From positions 186,001-250,000 of the forward strand of contig QPFY01000007.1 of NCBI GenBank assembly GCA_003665825.1: a DNA stretch of 64,000 nt, given 5' to 3'. Shown piece by piece: positions 41,127 to 51,775 of the stretch. A model generated the notes under the pieces. The model was not told the origin of the DNA. It searched no databases and worked only from the letters and a program-made list of their open reading frames with translations. The DNA comes from Microbotryum silenes-acaulis. Taxonomy: Eukaryota > Basidiomycota > Microbotryomycetes > Microbotryales > Microbotryaceae. Every line of letters begins with the position of its first letter. The first letter of the stretch is position 1. A program made the translations under genes and the position numbers.

Positions 41127-42002
41127 ATGACACGCAACCAGTCTTCTCGCCTATGCCATTGTTCGTTGTGCAACGATGAAATGGTATCAAGAGCGACGTT
41201 CTACCGCCACAAACGCCTACAATCTGTTGACTCTTCCAGAGCCGACGCAACTGCTATCCTTGAGTTCTCGCGGCAGCCATCGGAACCTCCAACATTGCTT
41301 GCTCCTGAGGCCCAATCGTTCCAGCCCCCTTTACCAACTCCTGGTTGGTTTGCAAGTCGCTCGCCACCACAATCAGCCACAAATGAAGCGCAATATGGAG
41401 TGCCCACCAGTCCCAAAGGTCCCTACTCTCCTCAAGGAGATCACGAGTCCGAGCGAGCTTCTTCGGTCGGGAGATCAATGGGGTCAAGTGAGGACCAAGC
41501 GCTAGGATTGGACGAAGAAGATTTTTGCGAGACACAACAGTTTGACGCGGCATTTGATTGGGGAATGGTGTCTCCTGACCTGGAATACGAGGACCGCTCC
41601 AGCTCTAGCTCGCTCCCATTCGACGACGACGACGACGACGACTCCTCACGTACAAACGCTAATTTGTGCCTCTCACTCCACAGACTTTCCTGGTAAGGAA
41701 GGTCAGGTCTCTTAATCTAAGTCGATTGGAAGCCATCGACGCTATCGAGCGGACTCCGGTGGCCAAGCCAACGCAAAGGCGGCAAAAAAGAAACGCTGCA
41801 TCGGTTGTCAGTGCGCAGAGGCACCAAAACTTGTTTTTCACTCGAGGTCAAGGAACTCTGGGAGCGATCGAGATTATAGATCTGCGCTGCATCTTAGGCT
41901 CAGCTGGTCGCATCTATCGGAGGGTGGGTCCAGAGGAGCCTCGCGAGTATATCTTTGACCGATTGGAGGACGAAGCTCGGCCCAATTTCTTGAACTTGTA
42001 AT
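41127..42002 (+). mobile_element. Possible Tnp2/CACTA-type element relic with internal deletion
   Basis: The plus strand opens with MTRNQSSRLCHCSLCNDEMV then SRATFYRHKR. This C-x-C-x2-C ... RH pattern resembles the N-terminus of fungal Tnp2/CACTA-type transposon proteins. A Pro/Ser-rich and acidic region follows (FDDDDDDD) up to a stop at 41696. After a gap, 41700-42002 encodes QGTLGAIEIIDLRCILGSAG, RIYRRVGPEEPREYIFDRLE and DEARPNFLNL, which looks like the C-terminal end of such proteins. The central catalytic region is absent, so this would be an internally deleted copy. Assignment rests on short motifs and is tentative. Confidence 0.4.
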
Positions 42003-42129
42003 CCATTCCCGGCTGTTTTCCATCTGCTAGGCTAGAAGTCATTTGGCTCATGCTGAGACAGCTGAGAGTAGCGGTATGACTAGGATCTAGACCCAATATG
42101 TGGACAATACCATACCTGGCTGGGAAAAC

Positions 42130-42425
42130 CACCGGGAGAGGGTAATAAAGGTGCCGGCTGGTATTACCACGCGCCTGGGCAGAATCTCCTTCGGCCTGGG
42201 CTATATCACCTCGCGACCTGGAACCCGACGGCCTGGTATTTCCAAGTGACGGCTGGAATTACCACGCGCTTGGGTAAAATCAGCGCGCGCGTGGAAATAA
42301 TACCCTGCGCCCTGGAAATACCCAGGCGCGTGGTAAAACCAGGCGCCCTGGAAATACCAGGCTGTCGGGTATTACCCAGGCGCGCTTTTGTAAATATACC
42401 AGACGAGACCTCGGGTATTCCCCTC
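42130..42425. repeat. Degenerate short tandem/palindromic repeat (CCTGG...ATACC units)
   Basis: About 300 bases are built from variants of two words, CCTGGAAATACC and ACCACGCGCCTGGG, and their reverse complements, spaced about 20-30 bases. Examples: GGTATTACCACGCGCCTGGG, GGCCTGGTATTTCCA, GCGCCCTGGAAATACCCAGG and CGGGTATTACCCAGGCGCGC. A minus-strand open frame across it repeats GISRAPGF/GISRAQGI at protein level, which is a by-product of the repeat. Confidence 0.7.
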
Positions 42426-42456
42426 TGAGGGTGGAATTCCCCGCTCTCAACGGCCC

Positions 42457-42795
42457 TCAGTGAGGAGGGCTGCCGCTCTCCACATCCTCGGCCTCGATGA
42501 TGCGCGGATTGAGTCGCCACTTGCTGCCCATCACAAGTGACTGATATTGTACGAAGAGTCGAGGGCGTTCGAGCTTGCGCAGTCTTGCCTCACGCGTAAG
42601 GAACGAGAGATATGTCGTTTTCACCCTTTCGCGTGTGTGTGCGGGGGTGAAGGAAGGGGCGAGTTCGCTTCTGAGCTGGTCGAGCGTCATCTGCCCGACG
42701 TCTTGCGACTCGTAGATCTCGAGTGGGCAGGGTTCGAGGAAAGGAGACGTATCATGATAAAAATCTTGCTCGAATCCATCATCACCCTCGTACAT
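42457..42795 (-). mobile_element. Element ORF fragment, copy 2 (inverted partner of 37139-37385)
   Basis: 112-codon minus-strand frame: MYEGDDGFEQDFYHDTSPFL, EPCPLEIYESQDVGQMTLDQ, LRSELAPSFTPAHTRERVKT, TYLSFLTREARLRKLERPRL and GSKWRLNPRIIEAEDVESGS. It then ends abruptly (PPH, stop) exactly where copy 1 continues PVFAIADR. The break falls at the edge of the CCTGG repeat tract. Copy 2 therefore carries the N-terminus of the element protein. Function unknown. Confidence 0.5.
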
Positions 42796-43484
42796 AGCCC
42801 CACCGTCTAATTTAAATCGATATGTTTCTCCGTCTTCTGATGTTGAGGCCAGAGAAGGAGCCGGTGAGCGCGTCCCCGCTCAACCTCGCTCAACGTGAAC
42901 GCCACGATCGAGTGATTTGTCAGCACTTGAAGCAGCTTTGTCGCCGGCATCGACACGGGATGGCTACAATTGGAAAAGGGGCAACGGGCGCAAATTCCAC
43001 CGTCTCCCCATTGAAAATTCTACCACTCCTGTTCCTGAACACAATCTCTGCACGCTGTAGCTCACTCGCTCATAGTTCGGCGGGTTATCTGAGACATCAT
43101 TTCGGGACGAACAATTGCGATTTGCCGCTATTCGCTCCTCTGGCGTCGAAGCGAGCGAGCCAGGCTGCGTTTTGACATCCCGTTTCCCCTCAGCGTCTCA
43201 GCTTTGAACGCGTCGCACCCGGTCCAACTCACCCGCAAGACGCTCAAGCCACCTCACGCCGCGATCACCAGCGACAACAAGGATCCAGTCGCCTCCTCTG
43301 CTTCAAGACTTCCATCTAGCCTGTGAGTAGGTCTCTCATGCTCCACCTCGATGGCGATTGTGTGGCGTCCGTTCGTCATCGCAGCCGGGCGGTCGGTGGC
43401 AAAGCGCACCCGTCGTACGATGGCACTATCACACAGCAGATCTGACCAGCACAACATTGCTCTTGTACTCAGCTACTCCTCATC
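42796..43484. other. RAD7 upstream region
   Basis: About 690 bases between the element island and the RAD7 start. No gene was recognised. The sequence returns to the composition of the conserved genes, so the promoter is probably intact. Confidence 0.45.
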
Positions 43485-45703
43485 ATGGCACCTCGTACGA
43501 ATCGCCATCAACAGGCGCAGAACGCGGCCAACCCGAATGCCGCCCGCGAAATTACGGGACCTCGCTCGGCCTTGACCAGCTTCTTACACGTAGGTCCCCC
43601 CATCAGGCCACGCCTCCCCAGAGAGTTGCCCGATTTTGACTGACTTACGATTTCGTGATCACTCGCTCCTCAGGAACAAGGCATTACTGGGCCAGGGGCT
43701 GTACCCAACTACAGTCGACGCTCAGCTCGAGATGCGGCCGCAACAGCCGCCGCTACTCCGTCCACCCCAGGCTCAACCTCGGCCGCCGCAATGGGTGACG
43801 ACGAAGATGAGGAGGACAAGAGTATGACGACCGAGTCCCCTGTCGCTTCCACCTCGTCGACCATCCTCGTCGCTTCAGGATCGGGCAGCAAGCGCAAGAG
43901 CAATACCGTCTCGGCCGCGGCGCTCAAGAAGAAGAAGAAGCAAGAGGCCGAGAACCACGGCGACTCCCCTTTTGATCTGGCGCACCAACCCCAGGTCATT
44001 CCTAAGAAGGGCAAGTACGAAAACCGTACCCCTGGTATGATCTCGATTTGTGCCGACTGCGGAAAACGCTTCACCGTCACCAAGTAGGTCGATGACCCCT
44101 CGATTCGGGGGGCTGCAAGATAACTCTAGCTGACGAGCGAACTCTGCAGGTACACTGCTTCGAACCCTCACGGTTCAGGTCTGCTGTGCTCGCCTTGTAC
44201 TAGCGAGAGTATTGAAGACCGAGCGGCCAATCCCTTCAAGGCGGCGCCCAAAAAAATTGTCAAGAAGCGCCAAAAGGTTGTTGAAGAGACCCAGTTTCGC
44301 CCGATCAAGACGCTGCAGCAGACAGTGATTGATGTAGGTCCAAACTTGGCGGTAGATACCCCAACGTTCTGTACTAACTGACGTGCTTGGCTCCACCAGG
44401 TCATCGGTAACCACATTGACGATGTCGAGGCGCTCGGTGATGTCGGAGCCAAGAACCTTGACCGGATCGCGAAAATCGTGTGCAAGAACCGCGCTCTGAC
44501 CGGGCAGAACCTGAGTCTGTTCCTCGAGATCGATCACGCCGAGTTGAGCTTGTACGATTGCACGAGTACGTTTACCGACTGCGACTGCCCAGCGGCAAAG
44601 ATCTCTCACTAACTTGTCTGGTGTGTCGATCCCGCACAGAAATCGAGGATCACCATCTCGCTTCGATCGCGACATTCTGTCCGCGACTTGAGCGCATCAC
44701 GCTTAATCTGTGCGGACGACTCGACGACTCGGTCCTCGATGCCTGGGCTAAAGGGTTCAAGAACCTCAAGTCGTTGAATTTGTATGCGCCATACCTCGTG
44801 ACGAACAACAAGTGGCGTGAGTACCTCGCAACGTTTGGCACCGGACGCGGTCAGCATCAGCTCGAAGGCTTTGGTATTCGCCAATCGGCTCGTTTCGACG
44901 ACGAGTGCATCAAGGTCCTTGTCGAACGGAACCCTCAGCTGCAGCACCTCCAGCTGTCTGAGATTGGCAAGCTCAACGATGCGAGCCTGGTACTGCTCCA
45001 CCCGCTCAAGCACTTGACCTCGCTGGACTTGTCTCGAAGTGGTACGCCGCAAGGTACGACATTGACCGACGATGGGGTCGTCGCCTTGCTCGAGAACGTC
45101 GGTGAACAACTCGTCACGCTCGTACTGGACGAGAACCCGCTCTTGACGGACCGCACCCTACTCGAAGGGATCAAGATCCATTGTCCCAACCTGCGTGTGC
45201 TATCGCTCAAGCTCTTGTCGAACATTCAATCTAAAGGGCTCGAAGCGCTCTTCCTCGATTGGGTCAATACCGGTTTGACGCACCTCAACCTTCATCGCGT
45301 CCTTTTGCTCGAGAACGAAGCGATCCAAGCCGTGCTCAATCACTCTGGTAACTCACTCAAGAATCTCGATCTTCACTCCGTCGACGAAATTGAGGATTTC
45401 ATCCTCAACGAAGTCGCCGATAAGGCCCCGAACCTCGAGGTGTTAGACCTGAGTTATGTTCGTAGTTGCGACAACTTTGTGGTCAAGAAGATTTTGGATC
45501 AGTGTGGGAAGTTGGAGAAGCTGTTCGTGCATGGTTGCAACAGGGTTACGGAGGACTGTCCGAGTCGAGTAAGTTGACAGACACTATGTGCTTGCTCCTT
45601 TGGTGGTGATTTTTGCTGACAGGTTTTTTTTTTGCGGTACGGCGATTTGCAGAAGGGTTGCTCGATCCGAGGTCTCGAGAATTGTCTCGCCGTCGAGTTG
45701 TAA
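43485..45703 (+). CDS. RAD7: RAD7, damage-recognition subunit of global-genome nucleotide excision repair
   Basis: Predicted 614 residues, exons 43485-43589, 43674-44083, 44150-44333, 44400-44565, 44640-45568 and 45653-45703, all in phase. The N-terminus has a basic, Ala-rich tail with KSNTVSAAALKKKKKQ. A zinc-binding module follows, CADCGKRFTVTKYTASNPHG then SGLLCSPC (CxxC ... CxxC), as in fungal RAD7. The rest is a leucine-rich-repeat array (LERITLNLCGRLDDSVLDAW, LQHLQLSEIGKLNDASLVLL, LEVLDLSYVRSCDNFVVKKI). In yeast, RAD7 with RAD16 and ABF1 forms NEF4 and links to a cullin ubiquitin ligase. The final exon (KGCSIRGLENCLAVEL) is short; a G-poor, T-rich tract precedes its acceptor. Confidence 0.9.
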
Positions 45704-45852
45704 ATCATGTTTCTTATGTCTCTGATTCATTTTGGTTCCGTGTCATTGTCTGTTACCCTTTTCCGGGTTCTCGTGCGGCCATTTCGCGAGAGACTTTAGT
45801 CCGACGATGAGAGACGACATACTCAAAAGCTCTGTTCGTTCGACAAAGATCT

Positions 45853-46563
45853 TTACGACACGCACCCCCCCCCCCCCTCTTTTCGGGGGAAGCAATGACG
45901 ACGTGGCGGAGTCACGGGACTCGCCGCTTGTTGCCTTCTGAAAACATACCCATTTGAACAAGCATTACAGCGCGGATCGCACTGCCAAAGGAGCGCTTGT
46001 AGGAATAGCTCTTTGGCAAGCGGATTCCTCCTGGAATACCCTTCCACGTGGTGCGCCCGACAAAGCTCCTTCAAGAGATCCATGCTAAAGTTGATTTTGC
46101 TGCGCACAAGCTGTCCAAGACTGCATTTGACAACCACATCATCGAGTACTGACACTGGACTGTTGCGTAGGAGCGGACCGGAGTAGATATACTGTGCTTG
46201 ATCGGTGCGGCGAAAGGATCGCCGGCTGTCGCTAGTGGTCGACGCGAGGCTTAACACGTTGTCGAGATTCGAGCGTTGTGGGGTGACCTCGATGGTGCGG
46301 AGGTGTACAAGATCAGAAAGCAGTGACATGACGGCGATTGTGTGATAACGTGTCTTAGAGATGCGAAGAAACTCGGTCCAAGTTAGACCAAGGCAGTACA
46401 GAGACGGAAAGGAGAGGCCCGGGCGGTGGCAACTTGCCAGCGGAGGCTGAGCCTGGGCAGCCTGAGTGCGCTCTGGCGCGGGGACTCGGGGAGGCTGACG
46501 ACGGCCAAGCTGTGTGGTGAGTGTGCGCCGACTCGGCAGGTTAGCAATCGGGCTGGTGGCCAC
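45853..46563 (-). other. Open frame of uncertain status with a SAP-like stretch
   Basis: A 236-codon minus-strand frame begins at a non-ATG codon; its first good ATG is MSLLSDLVHLRTIEVTPQRS. It contains DDVVVKCSLGQLVRSKINFS and MDLLKELCRAHHVEGYSRRN then PLAKELFLQALLWQCDP. The last part has the helix-turn-helix spacing of SAP-type DNA-binding motifs (LKELC...GYSRR.PLAKEL). The frame ends by reading through the 13-C tract, so its C-terminus is accidental. It could be a fragment of an element gene. Confidence 0.3.
45865..45877. repeat. 13-base poly-C tract
   Basis: A run of 13 C downstream of RAD7, followed by TCTTTTCGGGGG. The G-strand could form a G-quadruplex-like structure or slip in replication. 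Confidence 0.9.
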
Positions 46564-46599
46564 TGGCCAACGAGAATTAATGATCGGGGCGCTTAGGCG

Positions 46600-46735
46600 G
46601 GGTCCTCCTATCCGGATTGTTCAAATCGATCGGCGCTGAAATCGGGCTCCCCTATTGCGCTCTAGGGTCCTCCTATGTGGGGGAGCATTGTTCGAACCGA
46701 TGGGCGCTGCAATGGGGCTCTCCTATTGGGGCTTC
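46600..46735. repeat. Two imperfect ~68-base direct repeats
   Basis: GGTCCTCCTATCCGGATTGT... (46600-46663) is followed by GGTCCTCCTATGTGGGGGAG... (46665-46735). Both share the order GGTCCTCCTAT, ATTGTTC(A/G)AA, CGAT(C/G)GGCGCTG, AATCGGGCTC/AATGGGGCTC and CCTATTG. Confidence 0.7.
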
Positions 46736-46813
46736 AACAGCCACGCGCGTGCGGGGTATTTTGGCCATTTCGTCCAATAAAATCTCAGAATAGCATCATT
46801 TTCGAGGCTGGGA

Positions 46814-46829
46814 CCCCCCCCCCCCCCCC
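46814..46829. repeat. 16-base poly-C tract
   Basis: A run of 16 C preceded by GCTGGGA and followed by ATTTTTCG, an arrangement resembling the tract at 45865. Confidence 0.9.
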
Positions 46830-47211
46830 ATTTTTCGAAACGAAACCTTCAGCTCTAACGAGCTTCAGGGATTGAATAAGAAAAGGGTAAAGTATCCGGA
46901 CTAAGCCTACGCCCTCCATTCCCATGTTCAAAATTGGCTCCCTTCCGATAAACTGAATTCCTCTCTCGTGGTGCTGTCAACACACCGCTCTCTCAAAAGG
47001 ATTCGATCCCGACGACGAATTCTTCCCCGCCTGCAAGTCAGGTACTAGTCAAGGTGATACATTGCGATTGGGTCGAACGAGGGAGGGTCGGAAGCAGAGG
47101 ATGAAACCCACGAACCGACGCACGCAGCTTAGAAAGAAAACTTCAGATCAAAAAGGACGAAACATGATCAAAAATACCGATGATGACGAGTCGTTTTTGT
47201 GGAAGAGAAAT

Positions 47212-48436
47212 CTAGAAGCAATCCTCGGCGGATTTCCTGACCAGTCGTCGGACCTTTTTGCGGTAGCCTTGGATGTCTTCCCTCACTTCCTTCTGCACGA
47301 ATCGAAGATGTTGAAGGAGGAGAATCAGCATGACAGGCTGATTCGACGCAAAAACGTTCATGTGGGACGTACTGCAGCATCGACGTTGGCGGGCGAGTCA
47401 GTATTCGGCGTGTCCGCGGACAAGAGCGAAATGACCGAGATCAACTGTTTTGGGTCAATCGGCATGTGTTGCATCGTCAGCTGATCGCTCGGAGTAGGTG
47501 AAACGGGTCTGTCGAAGCACGTACAATCGACTCGACGCCATGGACAGGTAACCATCGTTCGGAGGCGTCTTCAAAACCGTACTGATCGGCTCCTGGTTCA
47601 TGCTGGAGGGAGGGAGGAATAAGCGGGTCAATCGTGGTTCGTCAAAGTCAAGACTCGCCGCTCGGACTTACGAGGATCGAGATGCAGACTTCACCATTCT
47701 TGTAGACTGTGCGCAGCCAGACGGTCGATTCAAAGTCAGCATCGACGTCTCGGCTGTATCTCTCGTAGCGAACGCACTGTTGGGGTGCCACATCTCGGTC
47801 AAGAACTTCATCTTGGGCGGTCGGAGCGGAAAGTCTTGCGGGAACGTCAACGTCGCTCGGAGGAAGGCACCTTCGTACAATGTGTCGGGAGGACTGGAAA
47901 GGGTGGTAGGACGATGAAGAAGATGGGGGGGTTAGTCGTGGATGGAGTTCGATGGTGGGTCAAGGGTCGTACGAACCCGAAGATGGTGATTTCCCACTCG
48001 TAGACGTTGTCATCATCGATCAGCCCGGCGGAGAAGCCCTCGACTGGGTATTTTGTCAGTTCTGTAGGGGGAGGATACGTGTTTTGGGATTGGCAGGCCG
48101 AGTGGCGGCAGGCCGAGTACAGGCGGTGATGGCGGGTGATCAGAGTGGGGGCAGGAGAGCGGGCAATTCGGAGCAGCGGTCGCGGAGATTGGGAAGCGGC
48201 CGATGCGAGACAAGAGCATGACAAGGGAGAGTAAGAGTCAGCGCGTGTGCACGTCAGACGTGGCACGATCAACAGCATGCTGTAGACGTGATGCAACGCG
48301 GTGCGACGACGACGTGTGTGGACCCCGTCGCGACGCGCGGCCCTTGGGCACGTTGCTGGGCGGTGACCACGCACGAGAGAAAAGGGAACGTACGGGTCAG
48401 TTGACGGGTCAGGGTCAGAGCCGAGCTGGACGCCAT
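47212..48436 (-). CDS. UBC7: Ubiquitin-conjugating enzyme E2, UBC7/UBE2G type
   Basis: E2 enzyme of the UBC7 group (ER-associated degradation in yeast). Minus-strand exons, in order: MASSSALTLTRQLT (ATG at 48436); QLTKYPVEGFSAGLIDDDNV then YEWEITIFG; a short exon leading to YEGAFLRATLTFPQDFPLRP then PKMKFLTEMWHPN; NGEVCISIL with the catalytic Cys; HEPGADQYGFEDASERWLPV then HGVESI, which carries the acidic-loop insert typical of UBC7/UBE2G; LISVISLLSADTPNTDSPAN then VDAA; and KEVREDIQGYRKKVRRLVRK then SAEDCF. All join with consensus GT-AG sites. The first intron is over 300 bases, long for this window. The start lies only 231 bases from the left end of the large palindrome, so that element sits in or near the promoter. 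Confidence 0.88.
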
Positions 48437-48666
48437 GGCGAGCGTGCGACGAGGGCGACTGTGCGGGTCGAGAAGGGGAACGTCGAGCGAGGAGGAGCGT
48501 GGCCACTCTGGGCTCGATCACGTCGTCGAATCGAATCGCGGTCGTCAACGTGCTCGGACCGCGTCAGAATCGGGCAGTCGGCGCTCGGGGCGGCGGCGGC
48601 GGTCGGTCGTACGCTTGGCCCATCGGTGCCTCGTGCTAGGTGCCCGCGTCGACGACTCAGGACGAC

Positions 48667-51600
48667 TACACGCGCAACCCTCCATCGTGCGGAATTCTCA
48701 TGTCTACAATCCGTAACGACGCCATATGGTTGACCATCTTAGAAACTCGGTGTTTTCCTGCTGGATTCCTTATAGTTTGCAAAACATGACAACATCAACT
48801 TGTCAGCAAATGTCATAGATGAAAAGGTTATACAAGACCTCAGAACATGTATCGGTCGTCTGTTGTGTTTCTCATGCACCCGGAATATGGGATTTGGGGA
48901 GAAGAGGGTTATAATTCCGGATTTCTTACGGATCCCTAGCCAGCAGATTTCCACATGGGCGGGGACTTTGGCTCTCGTTCTGCCTTCACCGCGACGAGAG
49001 TAGCGACGCGGCACAGGTGCTCCGATCAAAAATTCTGAATACCAGGAAGGTCAATGACAGGGCCATTCCGTTCAAACGTCCGATTCTATTCTGACTAATA
49101 ACCCAACAGCAGAAGCCCGGTCTCAAGGCCAACAGCATGCAGCCCATGAAATACGATACCGCAGTGACCTCACCGACTACGGTCGAAAATCTGGCTGCTC
49201 GGACCCAGGCGGCCTCTTCTCAAGCCACTGCACGGTCGCAATCGTCTCAAGTGGGCTGCAACCCATGTGGCACCTTCTTAAAATGTCTTTTTTCTGATCC
49301 GATACCCAAGTCTTGTCTACAGGTATTCCACTTCGACCCAAGTGCTTGAGGGGCCCACCATCGGGGATGCGAACTTCGGCCCGTCAGTGCGTCAGAAAAA
49401 AAGGATAGGAAGCAACAATGAGCAGTAGTTAGATAGCAACTTGTAATAGAAGGAGAACTTTAACCGTTCAAGGAAAATCATTGAACTTTTTTGGGCGCAC
49501 CGTGGGCCAGAAAAGGAGATTGCACCGCCCGTCGCCCCTGTTGCACCCGTCCTCAACCGTCAAGTGCCTCACGGGACTTGAACTTGAACGTTCTCGAAAG
49601 TTCCACTTCTCCTGTGGGTCTCCCTCTTGCCACGTCGCCCGCCACATCACCTCCAGCTGTCCAAGTACCAACATCGCAACCCTAGAATGGCCCAACTCCA
49701 CAACAACGTAAGTAGTTTCCACGTTCCTCCAATTTTCGAATCCCGGTGAGATTGGTGCACAAGTCATCGATGCTGACTCGCTGGCCGTCGCGTCTGGCCA
49801 CATCAGCAGCCACTTCCTCGCAAGCGCCCGTCATCCCCTACTCCTCGACGTAGCAGAAAAAGTGAAAAGCGTAGAACTTTGGCCCCATTGGTGAGTTGCC
49901 GCATGTATCATTCTCCCTCCATTGTGGCGGTCTACGGCACTGCAGGGGAAAAGCGCTAACCCCGGGCCTTCTTTGGTCCCGGACTCGCTCTGAGTTTCAG
50001 GGAGCTAATAAAGCTTCTCACCATCCTACGGCAGATCAACTCCCCATTGTTGCAAACCGGATCCGGTCCGTCTTTGGAGTTCAGAGACGAGTAACCCTTG
50101 CGACCGCCTATCCAGTCCGAAGGGGATGCCGACGTGTCATTAGCCCCTGTTCCCAGGGGGCTGTCCAATCAAGGCCCCCCCACGCCAAAACCTTCGTCCC
50201 ACCGGTGACCACGGAAGACGACCACCAGAATTACAACCAAGAAAGGGACTTCAACGGGGATCTTTCTCGACGATTTCGGGACGAAGGTGATGAATTCGGC
50301 GATTCCAGTAGTTCGTCGAGCGACAATGAGAGCGGAAACGACGAGAACGCAGCCAGCTGTAACCCGAGCTCGCATCACCCAAACGACCTCACGCATACAC
50401 GACTCGATGACGCCATCATGTTTGACAGCCCTGAATCCCACGACAGCGACGAGGACAGAGAGGAAGCCATAAGCATGGATCTGCTTAGTCGTGGCCTGGC
50501 CACGGATCCCGACATGATCCGGCTCGAAGTGAGTTAAAAACAGGACGCGTGTGACCTTTACTATAAATGACCAACCACAATTGAATCATCCCTAGGATTT
50601 GAGGAAGGCAGATGATCGCAAGAACCGCCGTCTGTGGAGAGGACTTCAAATCGTGCTTGCTCGTTCGACCCACCCCCTCAATCAACCCGGGCTGGATCCT
50701 TCCTTGGAACTACAGATAGATCTGAGCACAATGAAGGTGGGTCGGCATGTATGCTAGTGCCAAATGAAGTCCCATGTGCTGATTGCTACCATTATGATCC
50801 GCAGCATTCTCTTCGTCGATACGTTAAAGCGGTCGTCGCTCTCCCAAGGCTGTGCATTTTCTACAAAGATGCTCAGGATGCGGGGGCAAAGGTTCTTCGA
50901 GAAGATAGACTGATCAAGACCGAACTCGAAGAAACCTCTGCCATATATCGTCGAAACACTAGGAGGGCGCTCACTCTCGCCATGGCCGATGCAAGGTCAG
51001 ACTATATCGGGCATGTGAGTCGAGGCAAGATAGCAGAAGCTATACAGTCAATGCGACTGAAACCCATGTTTTCGGTTCAGTTGAACAAGATTAGCGACCA
51101 AATCAAGAAGCAGCGCGATCCGCTCTCTTTGATGATCACCTTTCTCGACAACTCACTCGCTTTCTGTGACGAACATATTATGTTCTGGTGCCTCGGAGTA
51201 AGTAATTCACTACCACCGCGGTCTCCTGTGCTAAGCGCTGATTTGAAAAAGCCTCGCCTGTCTCCTACAGGTTACCTTTGTCAGGATCCGCAACGCGGAG
51301 CAGCGTGACGCCAAGGACAAGACTTGCAGAGCGTACGAACGACTTCTGAGCGGCGTTGCAGACAAAATTGTGCAGGGATATCTTGACAACCCCTTGGGCG
51401 GCACTTTTGACTGGCGAGCGTACGTTGCCTGGTGAACCGAATCGGAATTCGTCTGCTAACCCAAATTACGTGTATTGCATGCAGCTACATCTGGAACACT
51501 TACGTCAAGCCCCTCCGTAAGGAATCCTTGAGCCGTTTCCCGGCTTTGAGGAACACCATCACTTGGCACCAGCCCACCGGACATGCCTTTTTGAACCCAG

Positions 51601-51670
51601 CAAACAAGGACACCGACTCCAGATTGCTGAGCAAGATTGACAAAACCAGTGCGGACTTTCGCCAGGTTGT
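48667..51670 (+). repeat. Left arm of the 6.1-kb palindrome
   Basis: The arm begins TACACGCGCAACCCTCCATC and ends GCGGACTTTCGCCAGGTTGT. Besides the main gene it contains smaller open frames: minus 48739-49029, and plus 49137-49349 encoding MQPMKYDTAVTSPTTVENLA and a Ser/Gln/Ala-rich tail. I cannot assign these. Confidence 0.85.
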
Positions 51671-51689
51671 CGCAAACTCGGTCCTGTGA
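49687..51689 (+). CDS. Unknown multi-exon protein in the left palindrome arm
   Basis: Exons join in frame: MAQLHNN (ATG at 49687), QPLPRKRPSSPTPRRSRKSE then KRRTLAPL, a basic and probably nuclear-localising N-terminus. Next is an exon from about 50000 to 50528 with an acidic Ser-rich part (FGDSSSSSSDNESGNDENAA, FDSPESHDSDEDREEAISMD). Then DLRKADDRKNRRLWRGLQIV to LQIDLSTMK, and a central exon HSLRRYVKAVVALPRLCIFY ... SVQLNKISDQIKKQRDPLSL. Last are VTFVRIRNAEQRDAKDKTCR ... GGTFDWRA and YIWNTYVKPLRKESLSRFPA ... DKTSADFRQVVANSVL. The last residues come from the unpaired centre. The helical, charged central part and lack of stops suggest real coding. The boundaries of the 50000-50528 exon are uncertain (another frame there also looks protein-like). 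No domain was recognised. Confidence 0.55.
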
Positions 51690-51775
51690 TATTGCATGCA
51701 CGTCACGGGCAAGCACGTGCCTTCATCTACGTCTCTCCCCAAGGGTCCAACTCTACAACTTAGGTACTCCCCGCA
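51671..51775. other. Unpaired centre of the 6.1-kb palindrome
   Basis: 105 bases of unique sequence separate the arms. Each arm's gene takes its last few codons from here and so the two proteins end differently: ANSVL from the left, AGST from the right. It contains ATTGCATGCACGTCACGGGC, itself partly self-complementary (GCATGC), and GCACGTGC. Confidence 0.8.

Larger units (their letters stand above)
45704..47211. other. RAD7-UBC7 intergenic region with poly-C tracts and an uncertain ORF
   Basis: This 1.5-kb convergent interval holds two C homopolymers, an imperfect direct repeat and a minus-strand open frame, listed separately. Otherwise nothing conserved was seen. Confidence 0.4.

Noticed and set aside
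39470..41130. Target-site duplication for the LINE relic (GCGCCA words at 39480 and 41116)
   Set aside because: The match is only six bases, off the A-tract by several bases, and the 5' border is not defined.
42206..42520. 104-codon minus-strand frame with repeated GISRAPGF-like words
   Set aside because: It is the translation of the short DNA repeat tract, without start context or conserved domain.
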